Assembly: GCA_016806645.1 (NCBI GenBank)
Contig: JACSYO010001682.1
Span: 402,501 to 466,500, forward strand
Source of the DNA: Ophiodon elongatus
Lineage: Eukaryota > Chordata > Actinopteri > Perciformes > Hexagrammidae
Length of the DNA stretch: 64,000 nt
Direction of reading: 5' to 3'
Every line of letters begins with the position of its first letter. Position 1 is the stretch's first letter. The position numbers and the translations under genes are program-made. The notes below the pieces were generated by a model, which saw nothing but the letters and a program-made list of their open reading frames with translations, was not told where the DNA came from and did no database searches. Shown in pieces: positions 23,601 to 35,991 of the stretch.

Positions 23601-26423
23601 CGAGAGGGACGTCTGCGACCCGCACAAGAGCATGTACTGTGACTTCTCAGCTGACCGGCCGAGATTCGAGGTCGGAGTGTGCGCATGTGAGTGGCTCTCA
23701 TCTTTCCTAAATTAGTCATGGTGGGATAGGTCAAAGTTGTGCAAGTTCTTCTTTTTTTTTTTTTATGTCATGTACATCCAGGCAATAAATATTAGAAACA
23801 TGCATCTGATGTATTGAAATAACAGCTGTAGCCTACTTAAAGTTTCAGACCTCTAGTAGCTACAGAGATGTTTTTCTATGAGTGCGGTCATAGGATTCAA
23901 TTATTATTATTTTCTTTTGTTTCAATTTGAGCGGGGAGCCGACAGGAAGTCAGCCGGCTCACGCTCTCAACCTGCTTGGCTGGAAAAGAAAAAGAAATAG
24001 AAAAAGAGGCTTTTTCAGCATAACCACTCAGTGAGCGGCTCCCATAGGAATGAATGGGCCGCTATCTTTGAAGGCATCTCTCCTTAATACATCCACTACA
24101 CCAGTCCAAGCGGCGACATCCAGTCCTGACAATTTAAGCCAATGTGGAAGTGCCAAAAACTGCCATTCCTCAAATGGCCACTTCTCCAAAAGCGAGTCAT
24201 CCCCATAGAATCCAATGATAAAATGCCCAACTTTACAGCAGAAATAAACATGTTTACAGCCTGGCACAAAAACGTTTTTTGGGGTGTATCTTTATACAAC
24301 TCACCCGTTTGAATTTTCTTAAGCCTTAAAGTTATGTACAATTAAGGGTGTGGATGCTTTGAGTGACCACTGTGTTGTTCAGCATTTAGTTGTACTAGAC
24401 ATGCTCATGTTTTGTCTTAAGCCTGTTTTTCACCAGACAAAGTTAGCATCCCAATTAATATCACAGTTAACGTGAACTACAGATGCACCTTGCGACCCAA
24501 GCGAGCTAGCTATGTACCCCGGCCCTGCTTCGCTCCCAACATGGTCACTTCTGGTTCCAAAATACTAAGATAGCGACGGGCAAAATGCCAGACTAAACGG
24601 AAGTCCACCAACGAATGAGTGACGTCACCATGACTACGTCCCCTTTTCACGAGCATCTGATGGAACAAATACACATTGAAATCAATAAATCTCCTGACAC
24701 AGCTAACGTTTTACTCACGCTTTACGAACGTACCTGCAATCAATGTATTAATTAATGTATACACATTGCAAAACTTTTATTTTCTTTTATTGTATGAATT
24801 AGTAAATTTTTGTAAAGAAATAAATATCAGATTTTATTTTTTTAACATTCAGTTTGTCAACATAATTGTGTGATAAAGTCATGGATCGTCACAAAAAGAC
24901 AAAATTAAGTTATGCACAAATCTTACACAACGTTAAAGGTTCACAGTAACATCATCAAGAGCGTTGCGCTGCCTGCATCAGTGAGTGCCGGAGCTGTGAC
25001 ACGTTTCCCTTATTCTTTCAGACCTGATGGCAGTAGGCTGCGACCTGAATGGGGCCCACTATGAGAACGGCGAGGGTTTCCAGCCCAGCCCCCTCTATAA
25101 GTGCACATGTATTGCTGGAGCCATCGGCTGCACCCCCGCTTTCATCCAGAAGCCTGCTGCTCTCTCGGGCCCGGGCCCGGCCCCGCTAATGGGCAACCTT
25201 CCGGCCGGCCTCCGCAGTGGCCAGAACGCAAAGAAGCACCAGCAGGACACAACCTACATGTCAGGTGTGTGTTTATGGAGTAAACCAGTGCAGAAGGGCC
25301 GGCCCCACTGGCCTGGAATGCTAATTGCATGTCAGAGTTAGCTGGTTGTGGGGGAAAGAGGAGTGGTCATTTAATTACTGTGGCGGTGTGAGAAGTGAGC
25401 CCCTCATGGCTCCAGTTATGAGCCGGAGGGGGGGGAGGGACTTACTTTTTTTTTAATTGAAAAGCACCGTACATTCCGCTTTGATGTACCGGTGTAGTTG
25501 CTTTGCTTGGCATGAAACTCTTGCAGAAACATATCTATATCATGATCTGTCGTGGAAACACAAATTGTATTTCTCACTGTGGAAAAACAGAGCACATTGT
25601 TTAGATTTAAAATTCAAGAGCTGACATACACACAAGGAAACTGAAATACAATTTCAGTTCTGCCAAATAGCCTTTTCTACTCTACTCCTTCTTAACTTGT
25701 GTAAGTACAGCTTTAAAAGGGATTTTTAAGTGGCGGGTAAGGTATTTGGGCCCTAGGCACTGCTCGGCAGCAGGGTGGCACACAGACTAGTTCTTTGCGC
25801 AGGGGTGTTGTTGACACAGTGCCCTTTAACTGTAATACTGAAAGCTTACAGGGATCCTCCTTTAGCCTGGAAGAAGAACTGTCTGATCCAGACCACCCCC
25901 TGGAGCCCCTGCTCCAAAACCTGCGGCCTGGGCATCTCCGTACGCGTCAACAACGACAACGGCAAGTGCGAGATGAGGAAGGACCGACGCCTGTGTCTGC
26001 TGCGGCCGTGTGAGAAGAGCGTGATGAGGAGTGTTAAGGTGACAAGTTTGTCAAGTTCTATTGAAGTGTTGATATATGTCAAATCCAACAAATATACTAA
26101 TAAGAATCATTGTTCCCCCCCCCCCCACCTCCCCCTCTCAGGTGCCAAAGGGAAAGACATGCCGGCCTAAATTCCAAGCAAAGAAAGCGGAGAAGCTGAC
26201 TCTCTCGGGCTGCACCAGCACCAAGAAGTTCAAGCCCACGTACTGCGGTGTCTGTACGGACAAGCGCTGCTGTGTCCCCAACAGGTCGAGCATGATCAAG
26301 GTCAACTTCATGTGCAAGGCGGGCTCCAACACACAGTGGAAGATGCAGTGGATCACCTCCTGCGTGTGCCAGAGGAAGTGCAACGACCCAGGCGACATGT
26401 TTTCTGACCTGCGGTTACTCTAA
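20675..26423 (+). CDS. ccn6: Cellular communication network factor 6 (CCN6/WISP3), complete, 347 aa
   Basis: A secreted matricellular protein of the CCN family. Coding exons: 20675-20722, 23410-23686, 25022-25264, 25845-26038, 26142-26423. All are GT-AG and sum to 1044 nt; human CCN6 is 354 aa. Exon 1 encodes a hydrophobic signal peptide beginning MLSLLC. Exon 2 encodes the IGFBP module, with all 12 cysteines and the GCGCC motif. Exon 3 encodes a VWC module with only four cysteines. Exon 4 encodes the TSP1 module with WSPCSKTCG, and exon 5 the cystine-knot CT module with 10 cysteines, ending FSDLRLL. One domain per exon is the CCN family plan. VGVCAYLMAVGCD at the exon 2/3 join and AYRDPPLAWKKNCL at exon 4 match CCN6 rather than CCN4/5. 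It converges on tube1, with 581 bp between stop codons. Confidence 0.97.
21450..21985. repeat. Teleost interspersed repeat in ccn6 intron 1
   Basis: It includes GCCATGTTTCTACAGTAGCCC and ACAAACCAAACACTGGCTCT, which reappear with small changes at about 57228-57290, so the same family is present twice in this window. It begins near CCAGTGTGTGCAGGTG. It has no coding potential. The rest of intron 1 (20723-23409) shows nothing recognised. Confidence 0.6.
24040..24310. repeat. Teleost interspersed repeat in ccn6 intron 2
   Basis: CCAACTTTACAGCAGAAATAAACATGTTTACAGCCTGG and its flanks match, in reverse orientation, the segment at about 46170-46345 in a lama4 intron. AAATGGCCACTT and GGAAGTGCCAAAA appear in both. 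It is a degraded fish repeat. Confidence 0.65.
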
Positions 26424-27004
26424 CGGATCCAACCAAGACACGGACGCGGGATGTGATCTCTGCTGTGGCGGACTAAGGACAGACACATATGCATACTCTG
26501 CTCATTAAGTTCCCCTCAGCAGTGGCGACGCACCTCGAGATGTCAAAAAAAAAAAAAAAAAAAAACAACTGAAAACTACAAAACCTCTTTTCATAAAGGA
26601 CGAGTGGCTGGGATCATTGCATTAAGGAAGATTTCTAGTTATGATAAAAGCTTTTATGAACCTTATCTTCAGGACATGTATGTGCAATAAGAACAAGGAA
26701 TATGGCCAGTACGTGTAGCTGAATGTTGACACATTAACAGAACCTCATAAAACTACGGTGAGGGAGCCAAGAAATGTCAGATCAGGTCCCACTATAGATT
26801 GAGTTGTTGTTGTTCCCGCTTCCCCTCCCCGACAGAGAACATTTAATCGGGTCATAAATCAGACAATATTGATACATAACTTATAAAGGTATATACAAGA
26901 AATGTGGTTGTGTGAAGTCCCTTATTGAAAACATAATCTCTGCCGTAGAAGGAGACCGACAAAGAGACAGACAGCTACGTAAAGATTTACAACAGAGCGG
27001 ACCT
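26424..27004. other. Convergent 3' ends of ccn6 (+) and tube1 (-)
   Basis: This spacer must hold both 3' UTRs. A 21-base A run lies at 26545-26565. I see no canonical AATAAA for ccn6 on the plus strand; CAATAAG near 26686 is a weak alternative. On the minus strand ATTAAA at 26842-26847 is a plausible tube1 signal, about 160 nt past its stop. No additional gene is seen. Confidence 0.6.
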
Positions 27005-27828
27005 TCATGTGGCGATGCCGAGTCTGGGTGCGTCGGGCACCAGTCTCCCCTTGGTGGCATCCAGATGGTTGTACTCTTCAATCAGCGAGCTGAGAGAGCC
27101 GACGGCCTCTGAGAAGAAGCTCTGCTCCATCCCTTCTACGGCCAGGTAGTGGTGTAGGTGAGCCTTGAAAAGACATAGAGGGTGTGCTGGTAAGATATAA
27201 AGTTTGAGAAAACTATTTAAATCCGACTTAGATTTCATTTACATGTCCAAAACAAATGTCCACCACAAGGAGCTGCAGTATCGTCAATCTGCTTAAACTG
27301 TCAAACCTATTGTCCAAAAAGTAATGGAGGAAAAAAAAACTCCAGACATTTGACAAGACGTACCTAGAAAATATTTGATGGTTTTACTTGATGAATTATA
27401 CATTCCTTGGCTGAATCTTATATTGGTCAAAAGAAAAAAAGGAAATACACTTTCCACCTTCTTCCTGTAGAGCTTGGTGAATCGTTCCCTCAGCTCCATG
27501 AACGTGGGCTTCACACAGGTGTTGTTGGCCAGGGCCAGCAGGGAGTGGGAGTGACCCACAGGAGGCACCGAACACAGGCCCGTCTTCCAGCCCTCCTGGT
27601 TCCACGAGACAAAGGGCAGCGAAGGCTTCAGTCTAGAGTAGGGATGAGGAGTAATGAGGAGTAATGAGGAGGACACGTCAGACGCAAGGGAAGCGCTGCA
27701 GGAAATGGAAAAGGGTTAGAGTACTCATGTAGCACCTCAGGACATTTTACATTTCAGTGATGGAAAACCTTCAAGATGTCCAAGTGATACTTAGAACCAT
27801 GATGTATTAGGGCCAATGTAGGCAAATG

Positions 27829-27859
<31 letters not shown>

Positions 27860-30800
27860 CACACAGACACAGGAAGGAGTTAATATTATTATAATTATTA
27901 TTATTAAGAATGAACTCAGAATTTCAAAGATTAAAGTCTTAAACTCCTAAAAGAAAAACTATTCTCTGAAATATAAGCAATAATTTTACAAGAAAAAGCT
28001 CACAAATTTACAAGAAAAATGTATATATACTCTGAACTTTATGGCTTTATAATCTTAAGAGGAAAACATTTAAAAGATTTTTTTTTCTTTTTTCCAACTG
28101 ATAATTAGGTTAATAAAATGTCAAAACGTGGCGGCGTTTCCCCGATTCCAAGTTGAGGAGCTGCTTATAATGATTCAAAATAAAGAAAAGCAGCAACTCT
28201 TCATCTCTGAGCAGCTTGAACAAACCATGTTTGGCATTTTTGTTTGATAAATGGCAAACGATTCATCCGTCCACAAATTTGTTGGTGCTTAGTTTCGTCA
28301 ACACTTCCAAAGTTTATGGTAAAAGCATCCCGTTTGTGTTTGTTCTATGAAATATAGATGCTGCAATATGTGTCCAGTGATAATGTGTGCTCTTAAGGAG
28401 TCTTTTGGTGGGGTATATTTTGGGGCTCCCCCACTCTCCCCCCTCCACGGCCCCCCCTTTTTAAACCACGGCTACGCACAAATATGTGCTCTCACAGACG
28501 CGTCTGTTTCAGATTCTCTTGACAACACGCCACATGAAAAACAAGGTCTGCGGGGGGAGTAGGGGGAGCGGGGAGAGGGAGAAGTGAGGAGAGGGCGGGC
28601 TGCTGAATGGACCAGTCATGAATCACCGCTGTCGGTGCTGAATGGGGGCTCTATTTAGAGCCCATCGGGGTTGCGGTGCGGGAGGAGACGGGGTTGGGCG
28701 GACGGCGGCTCTGACCTCTCGATGTTCCTGCGGAGGTCAGACACCTGCACGCTGCCCCTGACCATGAGGGCGCAGGCCAGGTACAGGCTGCGCTTCGGGT
28801 CGGCTCGGATCAGCTGGTGGTCTTTACTGAAGGCGTCGCTGAACATCTGATCCAGTCTAGAGGGCACCGTTAGAGGAGACAGGCAGAAAAAAAAAAATGA
28901 TAAGATGACAAGCACTTTGTGGTTTGCTTGTTCAGCACAGTGTCTCGCTGGTCACCGCTATCATCTTAAGCTTATTGCATTTTAGGCTGCATAAATTACT
29001 TCTACTCTCACTCGGTTTAAGTCACCTGCATGCACATTTTTTCGACCTCACACTGTTGAAACAGAGCAGCTAATATTGGTAGCGAGCTTTGAAAACACGT
29101 TGTGTCCAAAGCTCCACCCTCAGTGAAACACAGGGAAGAGGACAGACACTAGCATGGCAGTAAATGGCAGCAAAACGCAGGTAAGACTTTCCCACTGTGC
29201 TGAAATAAAACAACATGAATTGGGTAAATAAAAATATTTTGCTCATTTCTTTTCAAGGAGAGGCGGGTGGTTTCCGTTGGGGGCCACACCCTGAGGCAAA
29301 GGTAGGGAACAGAGTAACACTAGTCTTTATTTACTGGTTGTAGTGGGTGAAAGGTGGAGGAGGGATTCCAGGTATACTTGAGTGAGACCCGGGGGCCAAG
29401 AGGGCAATATTTGAGAGAGGAGAATTTTTTTACCTTTATTTGACCAGGCAGGTTCTGCTGAGCATGCAAGATATTTTTAAGCAACACCCTGCTCCGCATT
29501 CATACATACATACATACATTCCCCCTCTGGGAGTTTGCCCAGTACCACCTCCACTCTTTTAGACTTATCAGCAGCTCCGCTGGAGCAGATGAGGTCTGCG
29601 TGGCTCACACAAGGCCACTTTCATGGCAGTTGTTGTTGGGGGAGCAGGTGGGAGGGTCCGAGGGTCGGAGGGCGGTGGATCATATGTTTTTGTTTTTTTC
29701 TGTCCCGAGCCCGCAAGCACTAAAACTAGAAGTTGCCACCATCTCACTTGAGACAATGAAAGGCATCTTTGTGGCGTTTGAAAATCGTATGCCTCTTGGG
29801 TAAAGGATGGTACAAATCAGAATTAAAAAAAGATAATGTCTTTGAATTAACAAAAAGGGAAAAAAATACTGGAAAATACTTGACTTGTTCATGTTTACTA
29901 ATAATCTTGGACTGTCTTAGACCAAATGAATAACATGTATACAGATGGGCGTAGTTCCCCTTAAAGTCCTCACTGTTTCATCATGTTTCAAATGGCATTC
30001 TACACACTCCCAGGAGGGGGGAGGGGGCTCCCTTCTCATTCATCACTACAGTCAACATGTGTAGAACGGGGAGGGGGGGGGAGGTGGAGTTCATGTGAGC
30101 TCAATACACGGGATTCAAAAAAACAACTGTGAGGTAAAACATAGCCGCAGTGACAGACCTTCTGGTGGGCACACTGACATCGGCCAGCGTGTAGAGAGGC
30201 GTCAGGCTGGCCACCAGGTAGTGCAAGCGAGGGAAGGGGACCAGGTTCATGGCGATCTCGTTCAGGTCCATGTTGAGGGATCCGTCGAAACGAGCAGAGC
30301 TGGAACAAAAGGAGACTTAAGGTGACGCATAAACAGCGTTTAGAAAAAAGGGCGCAGAAAAACGGATTAAGTGATTTCGCAAGGAAAAGTCATTTTGTCT
30401 AACAATGTAATGCTTCATTTATTAGTCAGATTAGACTTTAGATTGACCTCCATACTCATACACAATGTGTAATAACTTACTCTGAATTCTTCTTTGTCAC
30501 TTTTTGACATGCCCGCTCAAACCTTTTCTAGTAAGCTCTTTTTTTTTCTTTCTCTCTTCTCTTTTTTTAGAATCAAGTGTCAGAGGACAGAGGGTGTCGA
30601 TACTGATATTTGGGGTATATAAATAAATAGACTAAATAAACTACAGGACTAAATACACTGTCTCAGTCATATATGGTTAAACTTGGAACTGAAAACTACA
30701 GTTGGGTGCCAGATTGAAGAGGAAAAAAAAGAAATACATGAGGAAACAAAACAAAAAGACAGATGCCTGTGAGTGTGATTTGATGTGCAAAAAAAAAGAA

Positions 30801-33800
30801 AAAAAAGAAGCGAAGTTAATCATATGTTTTGGCTTTCACAGTCTGGATCTGAGCCCGAGGGTTACTGTCTCTTAACTGTATTGCGTAAAAACAGGAGCAT
30901 GTGCTCAAGCATTCCACTACGCTGACTGTTTACGGGTGAACTTCTAGTTTGTGTTCTGCTAATAATTTGAGCTACATTAAAAAAAAAAGAAAAAAGAAGT
31001 GGATTAATGATTATAGGCTGATCATATGCAGAGAGTCAACCAGCTCTTGTTGATAAACCAGGTGAACGTGAAGATGAAATTGCCTTGAACTTTTGATGGA
31101 TACAATTAGGATACCGGGCGCACTCACTGATATATTAGGAAGTATTATAACTATTATAATATTTTGGTGATAGTAGTGCCATTTTGTACATTTCTAAAAA
31201 AGGTTCACGCATTAAAAAAAAAAAATCCACCAGAGCCAAAACCGTGTCAATGCTTGTCGTGTCTCGTGGTGAAACAAACATTGTGAGTCGGGCCCCTTTC
31301 CCCGTGCAGACAGAGGTCGTCTGTGTACGAGCAGACCGAAATACTATACCTGGTAATATTGAGCAGCAGGTTAGCCACGATATTATTCATGGCATCGAAG
31401 GGCTTCTCTGCCCCGCTGAGCCCGCCCTGCCCGGAGATCACGGCGCTGTCCCTCTTGATCCCCCCGTGAGACATCTGTCTGATCTTGTTCACAATGTCGA
31501 CCAGCGACTGGAGGGAAGGAGAAACGAACGCTCGTCAGTTTTCGACTTTCCCCCATACCGCAGCGATTGGTGCAGAAAGAGGAGGACGGTGAAACACACT
31601 TGGTTTTCGACAGGCAGGACACAGTCGGCGTGCTCCGTGAGCTCCCTCATGGCCAGCACGCTGTTGTAGGGGGAGGTGACGACGTCGTCCTCCGCAGACG
31701 GATAGATGGAGGAGACGATGCGACACACCTCGGGGAACTCCTCCTCCAGCAGGCCCAGCACCCTGGTCCCCAGGCCGGAGCCCGTACCTCAAATTCATAA
31801 ATCGGCGCATTATCTTTCTGCTGTAACCAGACTTCCTCAGTGTCACATAAACCAGAAACCTGGTGTCTGGTAATAGTGTGGAATACTGTACAAGCCTGAT
31901 CTGAAAGCACATTTCTTGGGCATGTATACAGACGCTAAGGTATTTGTGAAACAGAAGATGTGTCAGTCCAAATGCTTTGACATACACACACAAAATACAC
32001 GAATAATACAATCAGGAAGCAGAGTCTTTTATCATCTATATGTTATATCTGCAAGCGAAACATCTAAAGATTACTGATGACAAAATAAAGGCTTGCTGGA
32101 GTTACTGGAGCTGAGACGTAATGCGCAACGATGTGTAAGCGTCAATGCTCCCACGCATGCGTGGATGCGGTCAAAGTGTCCTCGCCTTACCTCCTCCCAT
32201 AGAGTGAATGAGAAAGAAGCACTGCAGACAGTCACAGTGTTCTGCTGCCCTCCTCAGCTTGTCCACTATCTGCTCCCTGTAGGCCGAGCCATAGGTCAAG
32301 TGTCCGACTGCCCTGGAGGGAAAGAAGAAGCATTTTAATGAAGAGCAAAAGTTGTCAAACAACGTTTTGGTTTTATGAAGCAAGAATGGGCTGCAGGTTT
32401 CTGAATGTGGGGTTAGATAGTCTTGAGTGCAGGGTTGAGGGAATGAGTTTGTCCGACAGAGAAAGACAAAGACTAAAAACATTACATTTTTTCACACACT
32501 TGGTGTGGTATGTGCAGGGTTTTCAAAGTTGTTTCATTATGAATGATTAATTTAAACAAACCAAAGAAAAATATATACTTCTCTAATTTGGTTTGTTATG
32601 GCTGGTGGCACCCCAGAAAGAAAAAAAAAGAAGAAATGTCAGAAGATGCAACCAATTACTGTAGGAATTTAAAGTCAGTTTTCTATGCATGTGAACTTTA
32701 GAATGAGAGGCCTTTGTTGAGGGGGGAAATGGATATGCTGCGATAATCATGGCTCTAACATAACTCAGCCACAACACAACACATGTCTCTCTGTGAACTG
32801 CCTTTTAATATGCCGCAAAGTTCTCTCCCGGTGTTTGAACAAGTCTGCGTGGCATAGCACGTCGTTGCAAAGAGGCCTTGCTTCTTTTTAACAATGGCTG
32901 TAGGGCTAAAGCCTACAGAGGGAGTATTTGACCTGTCAAGAAGCACAGCTGACCTTTCCTCCAAATTAGGCTAAGTAGGCTTGAGAAAGGGCAAACGGGG
33001 GAAAAAAAACACTCCATCCAATTGTTGAGACTTCTAAGCTTGTCGGGAATTTGAAATGTAGTGCCTATATAAGAAGACAGGTTATAATTATTTTTTTATT
33101 TAATATTTAGAACGTCAAGAAAATAACTGGTAATCCAGTTTGATTGACTCAATCCCTGAACATCACACCGTTACAACTCCCTGTGGTTTAAACGACTGTG
33201 AACCAGGTAAAATTATGGTTTGCAACAGTTGCTGCCGGCCATGTGACCCCCCCCCCCCCCGCGGGAAGAAGCCCCATTGATCTCACCAGTTGTTGCCTGA
33301 ACCCGACACGTCTGTGAGGAGCTGAGTGCTGTCGAACACTTCTCTCAATGGGCCCTGCAGGATCTCGTTGACCACACCCTCCTCCATGTCCACCAGCACC
33401 GCCTGTTGATTAAAATATGCGCGTATGAGGCCAGCACATAGATTTTGTTTCCATTATATGCTGAGCGCATGCCTTTGACTCCCTGCCATCATTCCACAAC
33501 TCCTCTTAGTAACCTTAACCAATGGCAGCCAAACCTGAAATGCTGAATCCAACGCTGACCGTGGCCCCTGACTCTAAAATAAGCTGTTCCACTTGTGAAA
33601 AACTTTCTCACGCTGTTTTTCTAGTAATGAGCAAAAACTCACCCTGGCCTTCAGATGCTGGATTCTCCCACCAACAGCACGGGCTCCCCCATCACTTCCC
33701 CTGGAAAAAGAAAACCAAATATAACAGGGCTACATTTTGACCACTGCTGGGAGGCTAATGTCTCAAACCATGTAGCCGTTACTCGGTGAAAGAAGGTGTG

Positions 33801-35216
33801 ATTACCTTGAGTCCACGTTTCGGAAAAAGCTACCGAGTGCCTCATCATACAATCCATTCTGAATATGGGGGAAAAAAATAGGATGTTAGGGATATCCTTA
33901 CAAGTTGTGGTAGGCGATCAACATGTCGGTTTGATGAGTATAGTGCACAACAACAATGGGCTTCCCTCAAAGGTTAGTTCAGGTTTTATTACATGCACAG
34001 GATGCATTTTCTGTAGTTATGGCCATCCTTCCTGTCCGTCTGACTTCGTTACAGCTATGACGTTGTGTTCCCAGTTCTCAACAATTATTTTGGTGAGTAC
34101 AGTAGCCCTGCTTGTCCTGTGCATCTCATTACAGGTACTTCATTAGATGGACAATGCCGTGTGATGAATCCTAGTGAAATATATATCTACTGTGTGTATA
34201 GTTGGAGGAGGTATTTGCGAACGTCACTGTTACTGATGGGAACAAAGGCCACAAAAACAACAAAAATGACCCAAGTTGTAATACACTGGAAATACTTTAC
34301 TTATTACTTTTTTGTCCGTATAATCGAACAAGTAGTCATGTATGAGAGTGTGTATATTTATGCATAGCCAGGGTATTTGTGTGTGGGCTAGAGGTGTATG
34401 CGTTTACAGGTAGATATCTCATTTCAATAGCAATGTTGCCAAAGCACCAAAATACAAAAGTACAAAAGAACAGTAATATGAATATTAACACTTGTGAAAT
34501 GAAAAAGAAATTATGTAAAAAAAAGAAATTTGAATTAATTAAATACATGTGCCATAGTATGAATGTCTCCTCGTACTATAACAAACATTTCCTTTCATTA
34601 TTGACAAATCTGTTAAAAAAAAAAAATTATTAACTGATTCATTTTTGGTTTATACAATTTCAGAAAATTGCTTATCACAATTCTCAGCAACCCAAGGTGA
34701 CATCTTTTATATTGAATTTCCTCCAAAACATTTTTTACATTTGTGTTTGATAACTAAAACGACAAATCAGTTATAAAAAAAATCACTGGTGATTAATTAA
34801 TTTAATGTCAGTCGACTAACTGACTTGTTTCCCCCCTAACACCCACACAATACAACAGATGTTTCAGATTCCTGATTCTTAAATCCAAATATTTCCAATG
34901 ATCATGGTACAATTTAGAGTGTTACGGAGAATTAAGAGATACAATGTAAAAAAATGGTTATTGAAAAATGGGAATTGAAAAATATGCAACTAGATCTTTA
35001 ATTCATATTGTACAAAAACAGTATACTAAATACAGAAGGGGCACCGAAACACCGATTTCCTTTTTAAGCCTGGCAGGAAAGGGGGATGAGGATGAATCTC
35101 ATGCACATAAAAGTATGACCCTGTGACACAACTGTATGCCCTACGACTGGTGTGCAGTCTTCTTTCACTTACAGTAACCGGAAAAGTAAGTAATTACATG
35201 ACTGCACCATTCTATG

Positions 35217-35309
<93 letters not shown>

Positions 35310-35616
35310 TACTTTATTGACGTGGGCGTGTTCTCGCAGAGCAAGGTCCCAGAACCTGCAGCCGACCTGGTTGCCACACTGGCCCACTGAAGAACACGAA
35401 TATTACTGAGTTTAGTCCGCGCAGCTTTGGGAAACGTCACCGTGTGTTGAAGCAGCGGCAGGTAAACCGACTCAACAAACTAATAACTTATATACGAGTT
35501 ACGACCGTTCAGCTGGTAGCGGAGCTACAGTAGCTACACAGCCAATGTCAGCTAGCTGTTAGCTCGTCTGTCCACTCGGGTTTTTACTCACCTTGGACCA
35601 CAACAGACTGTGTCAT
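27005..35616 (-). CDS. tube1: Tubulin epsilon chain (TUBE1), complete, 12 exons, 469 aa
   Basis: A centriole-associated tubulin needed for triplet microtubules of centrioles and basal bodies. Exons in transcript order: 35592-35616, 35313-35386, 33806-33858, 33643-33700, 33287-33402, 32191-32312, 31600-31787, 31350-31507, 30159-30299, 28716-28856, 27458-27632, 27005-27163. All are GT-AG and sum to 1410 nt; human TUBE1 is 475 aa. The protein starts MTQSVVVQVGQCGNQVGCRFWD, the tubulin nucleotide-binding N-terminus. Exons 6 and 7 join to form GGGTGSGLGT, the tubulin signature loop. Exon 8 has the lineage-typical KPFDAMNNIVANLLLNIT, exon 10 LDQMFSDAFSKDHQL and exon 11 CSVPPVGHSHSLLALANNTC, all characteristic of epsilon rather than alpha, beta or gamma tubulin. 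The ATG context is good (GCGGCCATGA). Confidence 0.97.
27829..27854. repeat. Poly(T) run in a tube1 intron
   Basis: 26 consecutive T, followed at 27880-28080 by AT-rich sequence with ACAAGAAAAA and TTATTATTATTA low-complexity words. No gene is seen in the intron from 27633 to 28715. Confidence 0.85.
29425..29520. repeat. TTTATTTGACCAGG-type repeat with (CATA)n
   Basis: ACCTTTATTTGACCAGGCAGG, then a short (CATA)n run at about 29501-29518. The first part resembles a common fish interspersed repeat. The remainder of this tube1 intron (28857-30158) holds nothing else recognised. Confidence 0.45.
35219..35305. repeat. (AG)n(TG)n compound microsatellite
   Basis: About 28 AG units (35219-35274), then about 15 TG units, ending 8 bp from the tube1 exon 2 donor. 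On the transcript strand the intron therefore begins GTAAGTAA, then (CA)n, then (CT)n. Confidence 0.95.
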
Positions 35617-35778
35617 GGCCGCAGCAACACGCAGGGCCCTTTCTAATGCGGGGCTAAGGCATACTTCATGTCAGCATGTGACCGTAATTGTCCACGAAGA
35701 CGACTTTGTTTTTTAGAAGACTTTCGAAACGCTTCTCGTCTCGCGCCTCTTCTGTGTTTGGTCGAAGGCTTATGACGT

Positions 35779-35792
35779 ATTGCCATGGAAAC
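35779..35792. promoter_or_regulatory. Candidate RFX X-box upstream of tube1
   Basis: ATTGCCATGGAAAC fits the X-box consensus RYYNYY-N(1-3)-RRNRAC at every defined position. It lies 163-176 bp upstream of the tube1 ATG. RFX factors bind this motif at ciliary and centriolar gene promoters, which fits epsilon-tubulin. A CRE-like TGACGTA lies next to it at 35773-35779. Binding itself is inferred. Confidence 0.6.
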
Positions 35793-35910
35793 GGCGTATT
35801 TGGCGACGCAGAGCGCGAGCTGCGGTTTGCGATTACTATTCATTCATCTCTTTGGCTCATACATATTTAAATAATGAATATGTATTATTATACATTAATT
35901 GAGTTAGACT

Positions 35911-35914
<4 letters not shown>

Positions 35915-35977
<63 letters not shown>

Positions 35978-35991
35978 ATATATATATATAT
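35915..35991. repeat. (TC)n(TATC)n(TA)n compound microsatellite
   Basis: Dinucleotide TC repeats grade into TATC tetranucleotides and then TA repeats, about 300 bp upstream of the tube1 start codon. Confidence 0.95.

Noticed and set aside
23344..23734. Long antisense open frames opposite ccn6 exon 2
   Set aside because: They are shadows of a GC-rich, cysteine-dense coding exon on the plus strand, with no family similarity or splice support.
31184..31800. Plus-strand frames across tube1 exons 7 and 8
   Set aside because: Antisense to well-supported tube1 exons; no start context, no similarity.
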